64,000 nucleotides of DNA from JAOPZW01 sp963789015 (GCA_963789015.1 CAWBIU010000002.1:372001-436000); one strand, 5' to 3'. Numbered from the stretch's first letter, positions 24,506 to 36,379 are shown. Numbers and translations are program-made. Notes: generated from the sequence alone by a model not told the origin.

Positions 24506-25348
24506 GTGGACGCGGGCGGCGGGCATCGCACGGCGCTGACGAAGTCGCAGCTCGTGGCCGATCTGCGCCGCCTCGGCGTGCGCCCGGGCGCGGTCCTCAT
24601 GGTCCACACGCGCATGAGCGCGCTGGGCTGGGTCGTGGGCAGCAGCGAGACCGTCGTGCGGGCGCTGCTCGAGGCGCTCGGGCCGGAGGGCACGCTCGTC
24701 GCCTACGCCTCGTGGGAGGAGCACGTCTACCACGCGAGCGACTGGCCGGCCGAGCACGTCGAGGCCTACCGCTCCGAGACGCCGGTGTTCGACGTGGCGA
24801 CCGGGGAGGCCGCCCGCGACCACGGGCGCATCCCCGAGCGCGTGCGGACGTGGCCCGGCGCGCAGCGCAGCGCCCATCCCGAGGCGAGCGTCGTCGCCGT
24901 CGGCGCCCGCGCGCGATGGCTGACCGAGGATCACCCGCAGGACGAGGGCTACGGGCCCGACAGCCCGTTCGCGCGGCTCGTGACCGCGGGCGGCGAGGTG
25001 CTGATGCTCGGCGCGCCGCTCGAGACCCTGACCCTGCTGCACCACGCCGAGGGGATCGCGCGCGTGGCGGGCAAGCGGCAGGTCACCTTCCACGTGCCGG
25101 TGCTCGAGGACGGGCGCGTCGTCGAGCGCGAGTACACGGACATCGACACCTCGATCGGCGCCTTCCGCTACGAGGACCTCGACCTCGGGGCCGACTCGTT
25201 CGAGGTCATCGCGCGGGAGGCGCTGGCCACGGGGATCGGCGCGCGCGGGAGCGTGGGGGAGGCCGAGTCGCACCTCTTCCCGGCGGCCGAGCTGACCGCG
25301 TTCGGCGTCCGCTGGATGGAGGAGCGCTTCGGCCCCCGGGCCGGCTAG
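24506..25348 (+). CDS. AAC(3) family N-acetyltransferase
   Basis: 280 residues from GTG 24506. Family features: SQLVADLRRLGVRPGAVLMV and HTRMSALGWVVGSSETVV at the N-terminus, then LLEALGPEGTLVAYASWEEH, RSAHPEASVVAVGARARWLT, and MLGAPLETLTLLHHAEGIA. These match aminoglycoside 3-N-acetyltransferases of the antibiotic_NAT family, which use acetyl-CoA. Chromosomal members in soil actinobacteria are common and may acetylate other amines; resistance should not be assumed. It overlaps the GDSL hydrolase tail to tail by four bases (CTAG). Confidence 0.87.
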   Translation: MDAGGGHRTALTKSQLVADLRRLGVRPGAVLMVHTRMSALGWVVGSSETVVRALLEALGPEGTLVAYASWEEHVYHASDWPAEHVEAYRSETPVFDVATGEAARDHGRIPERVRTWPGAQRSAHPEASVVAVGARARWLTEDHPQDEGYGPDSPFARLVTAGGEVLMLGAPLETLTLLHHAEGIARVAGKRQVTFHVPVLEDGRVVEREYTDIDTSIGAFRYEDLDLGADSFEVIAREALATGIGARGSVGEAESHLFPAAELTAFGVRWMEERFGPRAG

Positions 25349-26016
25349 CCCTGCGGCGGGCGCACGCGCTCGATCCCGCGGCGGCGCAGGTCGCGGGCCA
25401 GCAGCACGCCGCGGCGGGCCGCGAAGCGGGCGCGGGCGCGGCGCGAGGCGTGGATCTCCACCAGCGAGGACGGCAGCCGCCGCGCGCCGAGGGCGCGCGC
25501 CGCGCGATCGGCGATCTCGAGCTGGCCGATCGCCGTGGGGTGCACCTCGTCGGGCAGCAGCCAGGGCGGGCCGGAGAGGTTCTCGAGGTCGACGAGCACG
25601 GCGCCGGCGTCGTCGGCCACGGCGCGCACGACCGCGCCCGCGGCGCGTGGCTTGGGCGCGGCCCGCGGGCGCCCGAGGTCGGCGGGCAGGGTGCACAGCA
25701 CGAGGCGATCGCTCGCCGCCGCCACGGCCGCGGCGATCGCGCGCAGGTCGCGCTCGTAGGCGCCCGCCTCGAAGTCCGGCGTGCGGACGTCGTTGACGCC
25801 CGCGTACACGCAGCCGACGTCGTAGGGGCCGCGCAGGCGCGGCACCTGGCGGGCGAGCACGTCCGCCGTCCGCGCGCCGTCGACGGCCAGTCCGGTGAAC
25901 GGCAGCTCGAGGGCCTCGGCCAGCCACTGCGCCCACGAGCGGGTCGGCACGCCGAGCGCCGGCTCGCCGCGGCCGTTGGTGATCGAGTCGCCGAGCGCGA
26001 CGAGCCCGCGCCTCAC
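25345..26016 (-). CDS. SGNH/GDSL family hydrolase
   Basis: 223 residues from GTG 26016, which overlaps the malQ stop (GTGA). Block I is LVALGDSITNGRG (nucleophile Ser), block III GVNDVRTP (Asn oxyanion), block V DEVHPTAIG (Asp-His dyad). No signal peptide, so intracellular lipase, esterase or glycan deacetylase. The C-terminal 60 residues are Arg-rich. Coupling to the 4-alpha-glucanotransferase gene could hint at a sugar-ester substrate, but only by position. Confidence 0.87.
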   Translation of the reverse strand: MRRGLVALGDSITNGRGEPALGVPTRSWAQWLAEALELPFTGLAVDGARTADVLARQVPRLRGPYDVGCVYAGVNDVRTPDFEAGAYERDLRAIAAAVAAASDRLVLCTLPADLGRPRAAPKPRAAGAVVRAVADDAGAVLVDLENLSGPPWLLPDEVHPTAIGQLEIADRAARALGARRLPSSLVEIHASRRARARFAARRGVLLARDLRRRGIERVRPPQG

Positions 26017-27236
26017 GCGCGACCGCTCTCCTCGGTCAGCTCCCGCAGGCGCCGGGCGTGTCGCGCGGTCAGCGCGCCGCGCTCGAGCCGGAACCTCCAG
26101 TTGCCCGACGCCGTGCCCGGCATGTTCATCCGGGCCTCGCTGCCGAGCCCGAGCACGTCCTGGGCCTGGAGCATGCACAGCCGCGCCGGCGAGCGCAGGG
26201 CGACGCCGATCAGGTCCCACCACGGCGTGCGCCCGCCGACGCCGGCCGCGCGCACGAGCGCGCGGCGCTCATCGGGCAGCGACTCCCACCAGCCGCGCAG
26301 CGTGTCGTTGTCGTGCGTGCCGGTGTAGAGGACCTGGTCCTCGATGTGGTTGGCCGGGTCGTGGATGCTCCCCGGGTCGCCGGGGTCGAAGCCGAACTGC
26401 AGCACCGCCATCCCCGGCAGGCCGAGCTGCTCGCGCAGCGCGCGCACCGGCGGCGTGATGACGCCGAGGTCCTCGGCGATGATCGCCAGGTCGCCGAGCT
26501 CGCGCCGGGCGGCGTCGAAGACGGCGCGCCCCGGCCCGCGCACCCAGCGCCCGCCGCTGGCGTCGCGCGCGCGGGCGGGCACCGCCCAGTACGCGACGAA
26601 GCCGCGGAAGTGGTCGATCCGCGCGAGGTCGAAAAGGTCGAACGTGCGCCGCAGGCGCTCCGTCCACCAGCGGTAGCCGCGCCGGCGCAGGGCGGGCCAG
26701 TCGTAGATCGGGTTGCCCCACAGCTGGCCCTTGGCCGTGAACGCGTCCGGCGGGACGCCGGCGACGACGTCGTCGCGGAACAGCTCGGGATGGGCCCGGT
26801 GGTCGGCGCTCCCGGGCGCGACGTAGATCGGCACGTCGCCGATCAGGCGCACGCCGCGCTCGGCCGCGTAGGCGCGCAGCGCGCCCCACTCGCGGTCGAA
26901 GCGCACCTGGTCGTTGATCGCGCGCCGTCCGCCGGCGAAGTCCGCCCAGTCTTCGATCCACGCCGCGTGGCGCGCGCGGAAGGCGTCGGCCTCGTCGTCG
27001 GACACCGGCGCGCGGGCATCGGCGAGCAGCCCGGGCCAGGCCGCGAAGGCCGAGCGCGACTTGTACGGTGAGCCCGCGCGGTCGGGCGGTCCGAGCGGCA
27101 GGACCTGCCACCACGATTGACCCGCCGAGGCGAGCCAGTCCACGAACCGGTAGGCATCAGGGCCCAGCCGGCCGCCGGGCAGCGAGGTCACATGCAGTTG
27201 GACGCCGCTGGATCGCCTCAATTTCACTTCGCTCAC
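26013..27236 (-). CDS. malQ: 4-alpha-glucanotransferase (amylomaltase)
   Basis: 407 residues from GTG 27236. GH77 landmarks: LHVTSLPGGRLGPDAYRFVD, WWQVLPLGPPDRAGSPYKSR, IGDVPIYVAPGSADH, nucleophile Asp in RIDHFRGF, acid/base Glu in IIAEDLGVI, and transition-state Asp in GTHDNDTL. It is shorter than the usual 500 or so residues because the segment between the SPYKSR loop and the IGDVPIYV strand is compressed; all catalytic residues are kept. It transfers maltodextrin segments and is divergent from glgE by 34 bases, fitting the glucan pathway around it. Confidence 0.92.
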   Translation of the reverse strand: MSEVKLRRSSGVQLHVTSLPGGRLGPDAYRFVDWLASAGQSWWQVLPLGPPDRAGSPYKSRSAFAAWPGLLADARAPVSDDEADAFRARHAAWIEDWADFAGGRRAINDQVRFDREWGALRAYAAERGVRLIGDVPIYVAPGSADHRAHPELFRDDVVAGVPPDAFTAKGQLWGNPIYDWPALRRRGYRWWTERLRRTFDLFDLARIDHFRGFVAYWAVPARARDASGGRWVRGPGRAVFDAARRELGDLAIIAEDLGVITPPVRALREQLGLPGMAVLQFGFDPGDPGSIHDPANHIEDQVLYTGTHDNDTLRGWWESLPDERRALVRAAGVGGRTPWWDLIGVALRSPARLCMLQAQDVLGLGSEARMNMPGTASGNWRFRLERGALTARHARRLRELTEESGRA

Positions 27237-27270
27237 GTTAAGAAGCCGGCAAATCGGAAAGAGGACGAAG

Positions 27271-29192
<1,922 letters not shown>

Positions 29193-29193
<1 letters not shown>

Positions 29194-30907
29194 TGGCGCC
29201 ACCTCCTCCTCCCACATCCTCGGGCCACTGGTTCGAGTCGGACCCGCTGTGGTTCAAGCGCGCCGTCTTCTACGAGATCCACCTGCGCGGCTTCTTCGAC
29301 GCCAACGCCGACGGCTCGGGCGACTTCCGCGGCCTGACCGAGAAGCTCGACTACCTGCAGTGGCTGGGCATCGACGTGATCTGGCTGCTGCCGATGTACT
29401 CCTCGCCGCTGCGCGACGGCGGCTACGACATCGCCGACTACCGCCTCGTGCACGCGGACTACGGGACGATCGAGGACGTGCAGGCGTTCATCGACGCCGC
29501 CCACGAGCGCGGCATCCGGGTGATCGCCGACCTCGTCATGAACCACACCTCGTCCGATCACGAGTGGTTCCAGCGCGTCCCGCAAGGCGCCGCCGGGCTC
29601 CCCCGAGCGCGACTGGTACGTCTGGTCGGACACGGTGCACAAGTACGAGGACGCGCGGATCATCTTCACCGACACGGAGACGTCGAACTGGACCTGGGAC
29701 GAGGAGGCCGGCGCCTACTACTGGCACCGCTTCTTCTCCCATCAGCCCGACCTGAACTTCGACAACCCCGAGGTCCAGGAGGCGATGCTCGACGCGCTGC
29801 GCTTCTGGCTGGACCTCGGGCTCGACGGCTTCCGGCTCGACGCCGTGCCCTACCTCTACGAGCGCGACGGCACCAACGGCGAGAACCTCGCCGAGACGCA
29901 CGACTTCCTCAAGAAGGTGCGCACGACCGTCGACGCCGAGTACCCCGACCGCGTCCTGCTCGCCGAGGCCAACCAGTGGCCCGAGGACGTCGTCGAGTAC
30001 TTCGGCGACGGCGACGAGTGCCACATGGCGTTCCACTTCCCGGTGATGCCGCGCATGTTCATGGCGCATCGCCGCGAGGAGGCCACGCCGATCTACGAGA
30101 TCCTCGAGCGCACGCCGCCGATCCCCGACAACTGCCAGTGGGGCCTGTTCCTGCGCAACCACGACGAGCTGACCCTCGAGATGGTCACCGACGAGGAGCG
30201 CGACTACATGTACGCGGAGTACGCCAAGGACCCGCGCATGAAGATCAACGTGGGCATCCGCCGCCGCCTCGCCCCGCTGCTCGACGGCGGGCGCGACGAG
30301 ATGGAGCTGATGCACGCGATCCTCTTCTCACTGCCGGGCAGCCCCGTCCTGTACTACGGCGACGAGATCGCCATGGGCGACAACGTGTTCCTCGGCGACC
30401 GCGACGGCGTGCGCACGCCGATGCAGTGGACGGGCGACCGCAACGGCGGCTTCTCGCGCGCCGACTTCGCCCAGCTCTACGCGCCGCCGCTGATGGACCC
30501 GGTGTACGGCTACCAGGCCGTCAACGTCGAGGCCCAGCTGCGCACGCCGACGTCGTTCCTGCGCTGGCTCAAGCGCTTCATCGCGCTGCGCAAGGAGCAC
30601 CCGGTCTTCGGCCTGGGCACGTACGAGCCGCTGCGAGCCGAGCAACCCGAAGATCTTCGCCCACGTGCGCCGCTACGAGGACGACATCGCCCTGTGCGTG
30701 CACAACCTCGCGCGGTCGGCCCAGGCGGTCGAGCTCGACCTCTCCGAGTTCAGGGGCCGCCACCCCGAGGAGATGTTCGGGCGCACGCGGTTCCCGCAGC
30801 TCGGCGAGCTCCCCTACCTGCTGACGCTCGCTCCCCGCGGGTTCTTCTGGTTCCTGCTGCGGGAGGATCCCGACGCCGACACGGAGACCAGCGATGGCAA
30901 CGCCTGA
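29193..30907 (+). pseudogene. treS: Trehalose synthase (maltose alpha-D-glucosyltransferase), two single-base frameshifts
   Basis: Interconverts trehalose and maltose (GH13_16). ATG 29193 shares its A with the glgE stop. Segments in three frames join into one protein: FKRAVFYEIHLRGFFDANAD to NHTSSDHEWFQ, then DWYVWSDTVHKYEDARIIFT onward to GLGTYEPLRA, then SNPKIFAHVRRYEDDIALCV to the stop. Each break needs one base removed, near 29577 and at 30640. Catalytic residues are intact: Asp in DGFRLDAVPYL, Glu in LLAEANQWPEDV, Asp in LRNHDELT. Restored length is about 571 residues, normal for TreS. It overlaps the maltokinase start by 14 bases. Confidence 0.92.
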
Positions 30908-32285
30908 CCTCGCCCTCCTCGACGAGGAGCGCCTCGCCGAGTGGCTCGTGTCGCGCCGCTGGTTCGGCGCCAAGGCCCAGGACGTGGCCCAGGCGCGCGT
31001 GCTCGACGCGGTGGAGCTGAGCGACGGCCCGCCGCAGCTCGTGCTCGCGCTCGTCGAGGCGCGCTTCCCGACGGGCGCGCACAGCATCTACCAGCTCGTC
31101 CTCGGCCTGCGCCCGGCCGGCGACGGCTGGACCGAGGGCCTGCTCTCGGAGGTCGAGGGGACGACGGTCTACGACGCGTTCGCGGACCCCGCCGCCGTCG
31201 CCGCCGTCGGCGACCTGCTCGCCGGATCGGCGACCGTCGCCGACGAGCACGCGACCGTGAACTTCCACTGGGACGACGAGAGCGGGCGCCCGGCCCTGGG
31301 CGCGCCGGCGCGGGCCATGGGCGCCGAGCAGTCCAACTCGTCGGTCGTGTTCGACGAGGCGTTCGTCCTGAAGATCTACCGCCGGCTCGAGGCGGGCGAC
31401 AACCCCGAGCTCGAGATGCTCCGCTTCCTCACCGCGCGCGGCTTCCCGAACATCGCCGCGCTGACCGGCTGGGTCGACTACACGGGCGAGCTCATGGACG
31501 CCACGCTCGGCGTCGTGCAGCGCTACGTCGAGGGCGGTCGCGACGGCTGGGAGCTCGCGCTCGAGGAGCTCGAGACCGACCCCGAGGCGTTCGTCGGGCG
31601 CATGGAGGAGCTCGGCGAGGTGATCGGCGAGATGCACTCCACGCTCGGCTCCGACGCGACCGATCCCGCCTTCGCGCCCGAGGAGCCCAGCCAGGAGGCG
31701 ACCGGGCTGATCACGGCGACGATCGACGAGCAGATCGAGCGCGTCTTCGTCGACCTGCCCTCCGACGAGCCGGCGCTCGAGCCGATCGCCGGCCGCGGCG
31801 AGGAGGTGCGCGACCGGCTGTCGCTGCTGGCGAACATCGGCAGCAGCGGCAGGCTCATCCGCCACCACGGCGACCTGCACCTCGGCCAGACGCTGCTCGC
31901 TCCGGACGGCTGGGTCGTGCTCGACTTCGAGGGCGAGCCTGCGCGGCCGCTGCTCGAGCGCCGCCGCAAGCGCTCGCCGCTGCGCGACGTCGCCGGGATG
32001 CTCCGTTCGTTCGCCTACGTGGCATCGGCCGGCGAGCTGCAGCGCGGGACGCCCGCCCCGGAGGGCTGGGAGGACCGCATGCGCGACGCCTTCCTGAGCG
32101 GCTACTTCCGCGCGGTCGATGCGGCGCTGCTGCCTCCGGGCGAGGCCAACTCGCGCACGCTGCTGACCGTGTTCGAGCTCGAGAAGGCGGTCTACGAGCT
32201 GCGCTACGAGCTCAACAACCGCCCCGACTGGGTCCGGATCCCCGTTGCGGGGATCGCGCGCCTGCTGGAGGAGCCGTTGCCGTGA
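30894..32285 (+). CDS. mak: Maltokinase (Pep2)
   Basis: 463 residues from ATG 30894, inside the end of treS. It phosphorylates maltose with ATP to give maltose-1-phosphate, the GlgE substrate. The N-terminal cap opens LAEWLVSRRWFGAKAQDVAQ, typical of Pep2. The kinase lobes contain EQSNSSVVFDEAFVLKIYRR and the catalytic/metal motifs RHHGDLHLGQTLLAPDGWVV and LDFEGEP. C-terminal KAVYELRYELNNRPDW is also characteristic. The stop overlaps the glgB start (GTGA). In some organisms this domain is fused to TreS; here it is a separate, overlapping gene. Confidence 0.95.
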   Translation: MATPDLALLDEERLAEWLVSRRWFGAKAQDVAQARVLDAVELSDGPPQLVLALVEARFPTGAHSIYQLVLGLRPAGDGWTEGLLSEVEGTTVYDAFADPAAVAAVGDLLAGSATVADEHATVNFHWDDESGRPALGAPARAMGAEQSNSSVVFDEAFVLKIYRRLEAGDNPELEMLRFLTARGFPNIAALTGWVDYTGELMDATLGVVQRYVEGGRDGWELALEELETDPEAFVGRMEELGEVIGEMHSTLGSDATDPAFAPEEPSQEATGLITATIDEQIERVFVDLPSDEPALEPIAGRGEEVRDRLSLLANIGSSGRLIRHHGDLHLGQTLLAPDGWVVLDFEGEPARPLLERRRKRSPLRDVAGMLRSFAYVASAGELQRGTPAPEGWEDRMRDAFLSGYFRAVDAALLPPGEANSRTLLTVFELEKAVYELRYELNNRPDWVRIPVAGIARLLEEPLP

Positions 32286-34463
32286 GTGTGGAGACAGACA
32301 TCGAGGCCATCGTCCACCGCGACCTCGCCGAGCCGCACCGGCTGCTCGGCGCGCATCCCCAGAACGGCGGCGTGGTGATCCGCGCCTACCGGCCCGACGC
32401 CGCCAAGGTCATCGCCCGACCCGAGGGCGGCGACCCGGTCGAGCTCGAGCTGCGCCACCCCGGCGGCGTCTTCGAGGGCTCGGTGCCGAGCGCGAGACTG
32501 CCGCTGCGCTACGAGCTCGACGTCCAGTACGGCGAGGGCCGGACGTTCACGGTGCGCGACCCGTACGCGTTCCTGCCCACGCTGGGGGAGATCGACCTCT
32601 ACCTGGCCGGCGAGGGGCGCCACGAGGAGCTCTACGAGAAGCTCGGCGCGCACGTGCTCGAGGTCGACGGCGTCGAGGGCGTGTCGTTCGCCGTCTGGGC
32701 CCCGTCGGCGCGCTCGGTCAGCGTCGTCGGCGACTTCAACTCGTGGGACGGGCGCCTGCACCCGATGCGCTCGCTCGGCTCGGCCGGGATCTGGGAGCTG
32801 TTCATCCCCGGCGTGCCCGACGGCAGCCGCTACAAGTTCGAGCTCCGCACCCAGGACGGCGCGCTGGCGCTGCGCGCCGACCCCTACGCGCGCGCCGCCG
32901 AGGTGCCGCCGCAGACCGCGTCGGTCGTCTTCCGCTCCCGGCACGAGTGGAAGGACGACGACTGGATGGAGCGCCGCCGCGCGGGCGGGGCGCCGCTGCG
33001 CGAGCCGATCTCGATCTACGAGGTCCATCTGGGCTCCTGGCGGCGCAACCCGCACGAGGGCGACCGCCCGCTCAGCTACCTCGAGCTCGCCGAGGAGCTC
33101 GCCCAGTACGTCAGCGAGCTCGGCTTCACGCACATCGAGCTGATGCCCGTCATGGCCCACCCGTTCGCCGGCTCGTGGGGCTATCAGGTGACGTCGTACT
33201 TCGCTCCGATGCCGGCCTTCGGCTCACCGGACGACCTGCGCGAGTTCATCGATCGCATGCACGGCCACGGGATCGGCGTGATCCTCGACTGGGTGCCGGC
33301 GCACTTCCCGCGCGACGAGTGGGCGCTGGCGAACTTCGACGGGACGGCGCTGTTCGAGCACGCCGACCCGCGGCGCGGGGCGCACCCCGACTGGGGCACG
33401 CTGGTCTTCAACTTCGGGCGCAACGAGGTCCGCAACTTCCTGCTCTCCAGCGCGCTGTTCTGGGCCCGCGAGTTCCACGCCGACGGCATCCGCGTCGACG
33501 CGGTCGCCTCGATGCTCTACCTCGACTACTCGCGCAAGGAGGGCGAGTGGATCCCGAACGAGTTCGGGGGCAACGAGGACCTCGACGCGGTGCAGTTCCT
33601 CAAGGAGCTCAACGAGGTGCTGCACGCGCGCGAGCCGGGGATCATCTCCGCCGCCGAGGAGTCCACGGCCTGGCCGGGCGTCTCGCGGCCCGGTGTACCT
33701 GGGCGGCCTCGGCTTCGGCTTCAAGTGGAACATGGGCTGGATGCACGACACGCTCGGCTACTTCGAGCAGGACCCCTTGTACCGCCGCTACCACCACCAC
33801 GAGCTGACCTTCAGCCTCGTCTACGCCTTCAGCGAGAACTTCATCCTGCCGCTGAGCCACGACGAGGTCGTGCACGGCAAGGGCTCGCTGCTGGACAAGA
33901 TGCCCGGCGACAAGTGGCAGAAGCTTGCCGGCCTGCGCTCCCTGTACGCCTACATGTGGTCGCACCCGGGCAAGAACCTGCTGTTCATGGGCCAGGAGTT
34001 CGGCCAGCCGCGCGAGTGGAGCCACGAGCGCTCGCTGGACTGGCACCTGCTCGAGGACCCCGGCCACGCCGGCCTGCAGCGCGCCGTCGGCGACCTCAAC
34101 CGCGTGCTGCGCGACACGCCGGCGCTCTACGACGAGGACTTCGAGCCGTCGGGCTTCTGGTGGCTGGAGCCCAACGACGCGGAGAACAACGTCGTCGCCT
34201 TCGGGCGCGTCTCGCACGATGGCGAGCACGTGATGATCTGCGTGGCGAATCTGTCGCCGGTGCCGCGCGAGGGCTACCGCGTCGGGCTGCCGCGCAGCGG
34301 CCGCTGGCGCGAGGCCCTCAACACCGACGCGCACGACTACGGCGGCTCGGGCGTCGGGAACATGGGCGGCGTCGACGCCGAGCCGGTGCCCTGGCACGGG
34401 CAGGCCTTCTCGGCCCAGCTCACGCTGCCCCCGCTCGGCGTGCTCTGGTTCGTTCCGGAGTGA
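32282..34463 (+). pseudogene. glgB: 1,4-alpha-glucan branching enzyme, one-base frameshift
   Basis: Makes alpha-1,6 branches in glucan. GTG 32282 overlaps the mak stop. N1 and CBM48 domains (EPHRLLGAHPQNGGVVIRAY; VSFAVWAPSARSVSVVGDFN), then a GH13_9 barrel: HIELMPVMAHPFAGSWGYQV, nucleophile Asp in DGIRVDAVASMLYLD, Glu in ISAAEESTAWPG, Asp in LPLSHDEVVHGKGSL. The frame breaks after GVSRP: dropping one C of the CCC at 33689-33691 gives GVSRPVYLGGLGFGFKWNMG and reads through to TGA 34463. Restored length about 726 residues, normal. Last gene of the GlgE operon. Confidence 0.93.
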
Positions 34464-34468
34464 CGAGG

Positions 34469-34498
34469 CGGCGGGCCGCCGGGCGCGGCCGCCCGCCG
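34469..34498. terminator. Hairpin between convergent glgB and M20 hydrolase genes
   Basis: CGGCGGGC and GCCCGCCG make an 8-bp stem with a 14-base GC-rich loop, 6 bases after the glgB stop. A second palindrome, GGCGGCGCCGCC (34505-34516), follows. There is no clear U-tract. A role as two-way terminator fits the convergent gene ends on each side. Confidence 0.45.
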
Positions 34499-34530
34499 AC
34501 GTAAGGCGGCGCCGCCGCGCACGAGCGCGC

Positions 34531-35776
34531 TCATCGCGCAAGCTGGTCGAGCAGACCGCTCAGGGCGGCGATCGCGACGGCGACGTCACGCGCGTCGACC
34601 GACTCGTCGGGGTGGTGGCTGATCCCGTCCGCGCAGCGCACGAAGAGCATGGCCACCGGCGCGATGGCGGACATGGCCACGGCGTCGTGGCCGGCGCCGC
34701 TGGGCAGGGCGCGCGCCGGCGTGCCGGCGGCCTCGGTCGCCGCGGCGAGGGCTGCCGTGAGCTCGGGCGAGCAGGTCACCGCGGGTTCCTCCTGTGTCGG
34801 CTCCCAGGCGAGGCCGAGCCCGCGGCGGGACGCGATCGCCCGCGCGGCCGCCTCGAGGTCGTCGCGGGCGCGCTCGCGTAGTGCGTCCGCGGGCGCACGG
34901 ACGTCGAGGCCGAGCACCGTCCGCCCGGGGATGACGTTTCCCGCGCCGGGCTCGACCTGCGCGGTGCCGACCGTGGCGACGAGGCCGTGCGCGGCGTCGT
35001 CGCGGCCGCGTTCCTCGACGGCGGAGATCCACGCCGCCGCGCCGGCCAGGGCGTCGCGGCGGCCGCCCATGGGGACCGTGCCGGCGTGGCCCGCGCGCCC
35101 CGTGAACGTGACCCGGACGCGGCTCTGACCGGCGATCGCGCTCACGACGCCGACGGGAAGGTCCTCGGCCTCGAGCACGGGACCCTGCTCGATGTGTACC
35201 TCGACGTAGCCGAGCAGGGCGGCGGGGTCGCGCGCCTCGGCGGCGAGCGCGCCGGGGTCGCCGCCGGCGGCGCGCAACGCGTCGCGCATCGTCGTGCCCG
35301 TCGTCGTCGCGGCGGTCGAGCAGGGCGGGGTCGAAGGTGCCGGCGACAACGCTCGACCCGAGGTAGCCCGTGCCGTAGCGCACGCCCTCCTCGTCGGCGA
35401 AGGCGAGGACCTCGATGGCGAAGGGCCGGTCGTGTCCGGCGCGCTCGACGGCCTCCAGCGCGACGGCGACGCCGAGCGGGCCGTCGTAGCGCCCGGCGCC
35501 GGGGACGGTGTCGATGTGCGAGCCGAGCAGCAGGGTGGGGGAGCGGTCGTCGGCGGCGGGCCGGCGGCCGGCGACGTTGCCGGCCGCGTCGCGGCGCGCG
35601 TCGAGACCGGCCTCTCGCATCCAGCCGAGCACGAGGTCGCCGGCCTCGGTCAGGGCCGGCGTGGCGAAGCGGCGCGTGAGGCGGCCGGCCTCCTCGGAGA
35701 TCCGCCCGAGCGCGTCGCAGCGCTCGAGGGCGCGCGCCGCGGCGGTGGCCCAGCCGGACTCCGTGTTCGCCGCCAC
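34531..35776 (-). pseudogene. M20 family Zn amidohydrolase (allantoate / N-carbamoyl amino acid type), one-base frameshift
   Basis: Restored protein about 414 residues from GTG 35776 (ATG 35797 possible). Metal-site motifs: LLGSHIDTVPGAGRYDGPLG (His, Asp), FADEEGVRYGTGYLGS (Glu pair), GYVEVHIEQGPVLE (His), and C-terminal ISHHPDESV. This combination is typical of bacterial allantoate amidohydrolase, ureidoglycolate hydrolase and L-N-carbamoylase. The frame breaks at the CCC run 35297-35299; removing one base joins ALLDRRDDDG to TTMRDALRAAG. It is divergent from the DUF3830 gene with overlapping upstream regions, suggesting a shared role in cyclic amide or ureide nitrogen use. Confidence 0.88.
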
Positions 35777-35795
35777 GCCTTCATGATCCCGGAGC

Positions 35796-36206
35796 ATGAC
35801 GACGCTCGCGATCACCGCCGGTCCGTACGAGTTCGCGGCCCGCCTGGAGGAGGAGCGCGCGCCGCGCACGTGCGAGGCGTTCCTGGCGCGGCTCCCGTTC
35901 CGCAACCGCGTCATCCACGTGCGCTGGAGCGGCGAGTCGACGTGGATCCCGCTCGGCGAGACAGACGTCGGCGTGGGGATGGAGAATGCGACCAGCCATC
36001 CCGCCCCGGGCGAGATCCTGCTCTATCCGGGCGGCGTCTCGGAGACGGAGATCCTGCTGCCCTACGGCGGCTGCCTGTTCGCCAGCATCGTCGGCCAGCT
36101 CGCGGGCAACCACTTCCTGACCGTCACCGAGGGCCGCGAGAACCTGCGCGCCCTCGGCGAGCTGTGCCTGTGGGAGGGCGCGCAGGACATCGTGTTCTCC
36201 TGCTAG
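35796..36206 (+). CDS. DUF3830 family (cyclophilin-like) protein
   Basis: 136 residues. Family signatures run through the protein: FAARLEEERAPRTCEAFLAR, VIHVRWSGESTWIPLG, SHPAPGEILLYPGGVSETEI, and GQLAGNHFLTVTEGRENLRA. The predicted fold is a small cyclophilin-like barrel; no enzymatic role is established. Start ATG 35796 lies 20 bases from the start of the divergent M20 amidohydrolase, so the two probably share control. DUF3830 genes are often seen beside amidohydrolases of ureide or hydantoin metabolism, which would agree with the neighbour. Confidence 0.82.
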   Translation: MTTLAITAGPYEFAARLEEERAPRTCEAFLARLPFRNRVIHVRWSGESTWIPLGETDVGVGMENATSHPAPGEILLYPGGVSETEILLPYGGCLFASIVGQLAGNHFLTVTEGRENLRALGELCLWEGAQDIVFSC

Positions 36207-36282
36207 CGCTCGTCGGGGCTCGCGACCTGGGCCTCGAGGGGAGGGTGGCTGCCGGCGCGCGTGGTCGGCTCGTGCCCCGGCG

Positions 36283-36352
36283 GTTACCCACGGATGGCGT
36301 GGGAAACAGCCGGGTTCCGGCGAGCGTGCTCGTGGTTGTCATCTCAGCAACC
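36283..36352. ncRNA. Candidate structured RNA: four consecutive hairpins in a convergent gap
   Basis: Four stem-loops follow one another in 70 bases: GTTACCCACG-gatgg-CGTGGGAAAC (36283-36307, one A-A mismatch), GCCGG-gtt-CCGGC (36309-36321), CGAGC-gt-GCTCG (36321-36332, sharing one base with the previous stem) and GGTTG-N9-CAACC (36334-36352). The region lies between the DUF3830 stop and the stop of the XRE gene. The strand is unknown because all stems are symmetric. It matches no riboswitch I can name with confidence. It may be an RNA, a compound terminator or a mobile fragment. Confidence 0.4.
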
Positions 36353-36379
36353 CCATGCGACCCGCTCGGCCGCCGGAAC

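Noticed and set aside
24506..25348. Acquired antibiotic-resistance gene on a mobile element
   Set aside because: No transposase, integrase or flanking repeats; base composition and spacing match neighbours, so a resident AAC(3)-family gene is more likely.
34505..34516. GGCGGCGCCGCC as a protein-binding operator
   Set aside because: It lies between two gene ends, where no promoter is expected; probably part of the terminator region or chance in GC-rich DNA.
36283..36360. TPP riboswitch (CTGAGATGA on the minus strand)
   Set aside because: The second half of the thi box and the closing stem are absent, and the element lies 3' of the nearest minus-strand gene, not before one.
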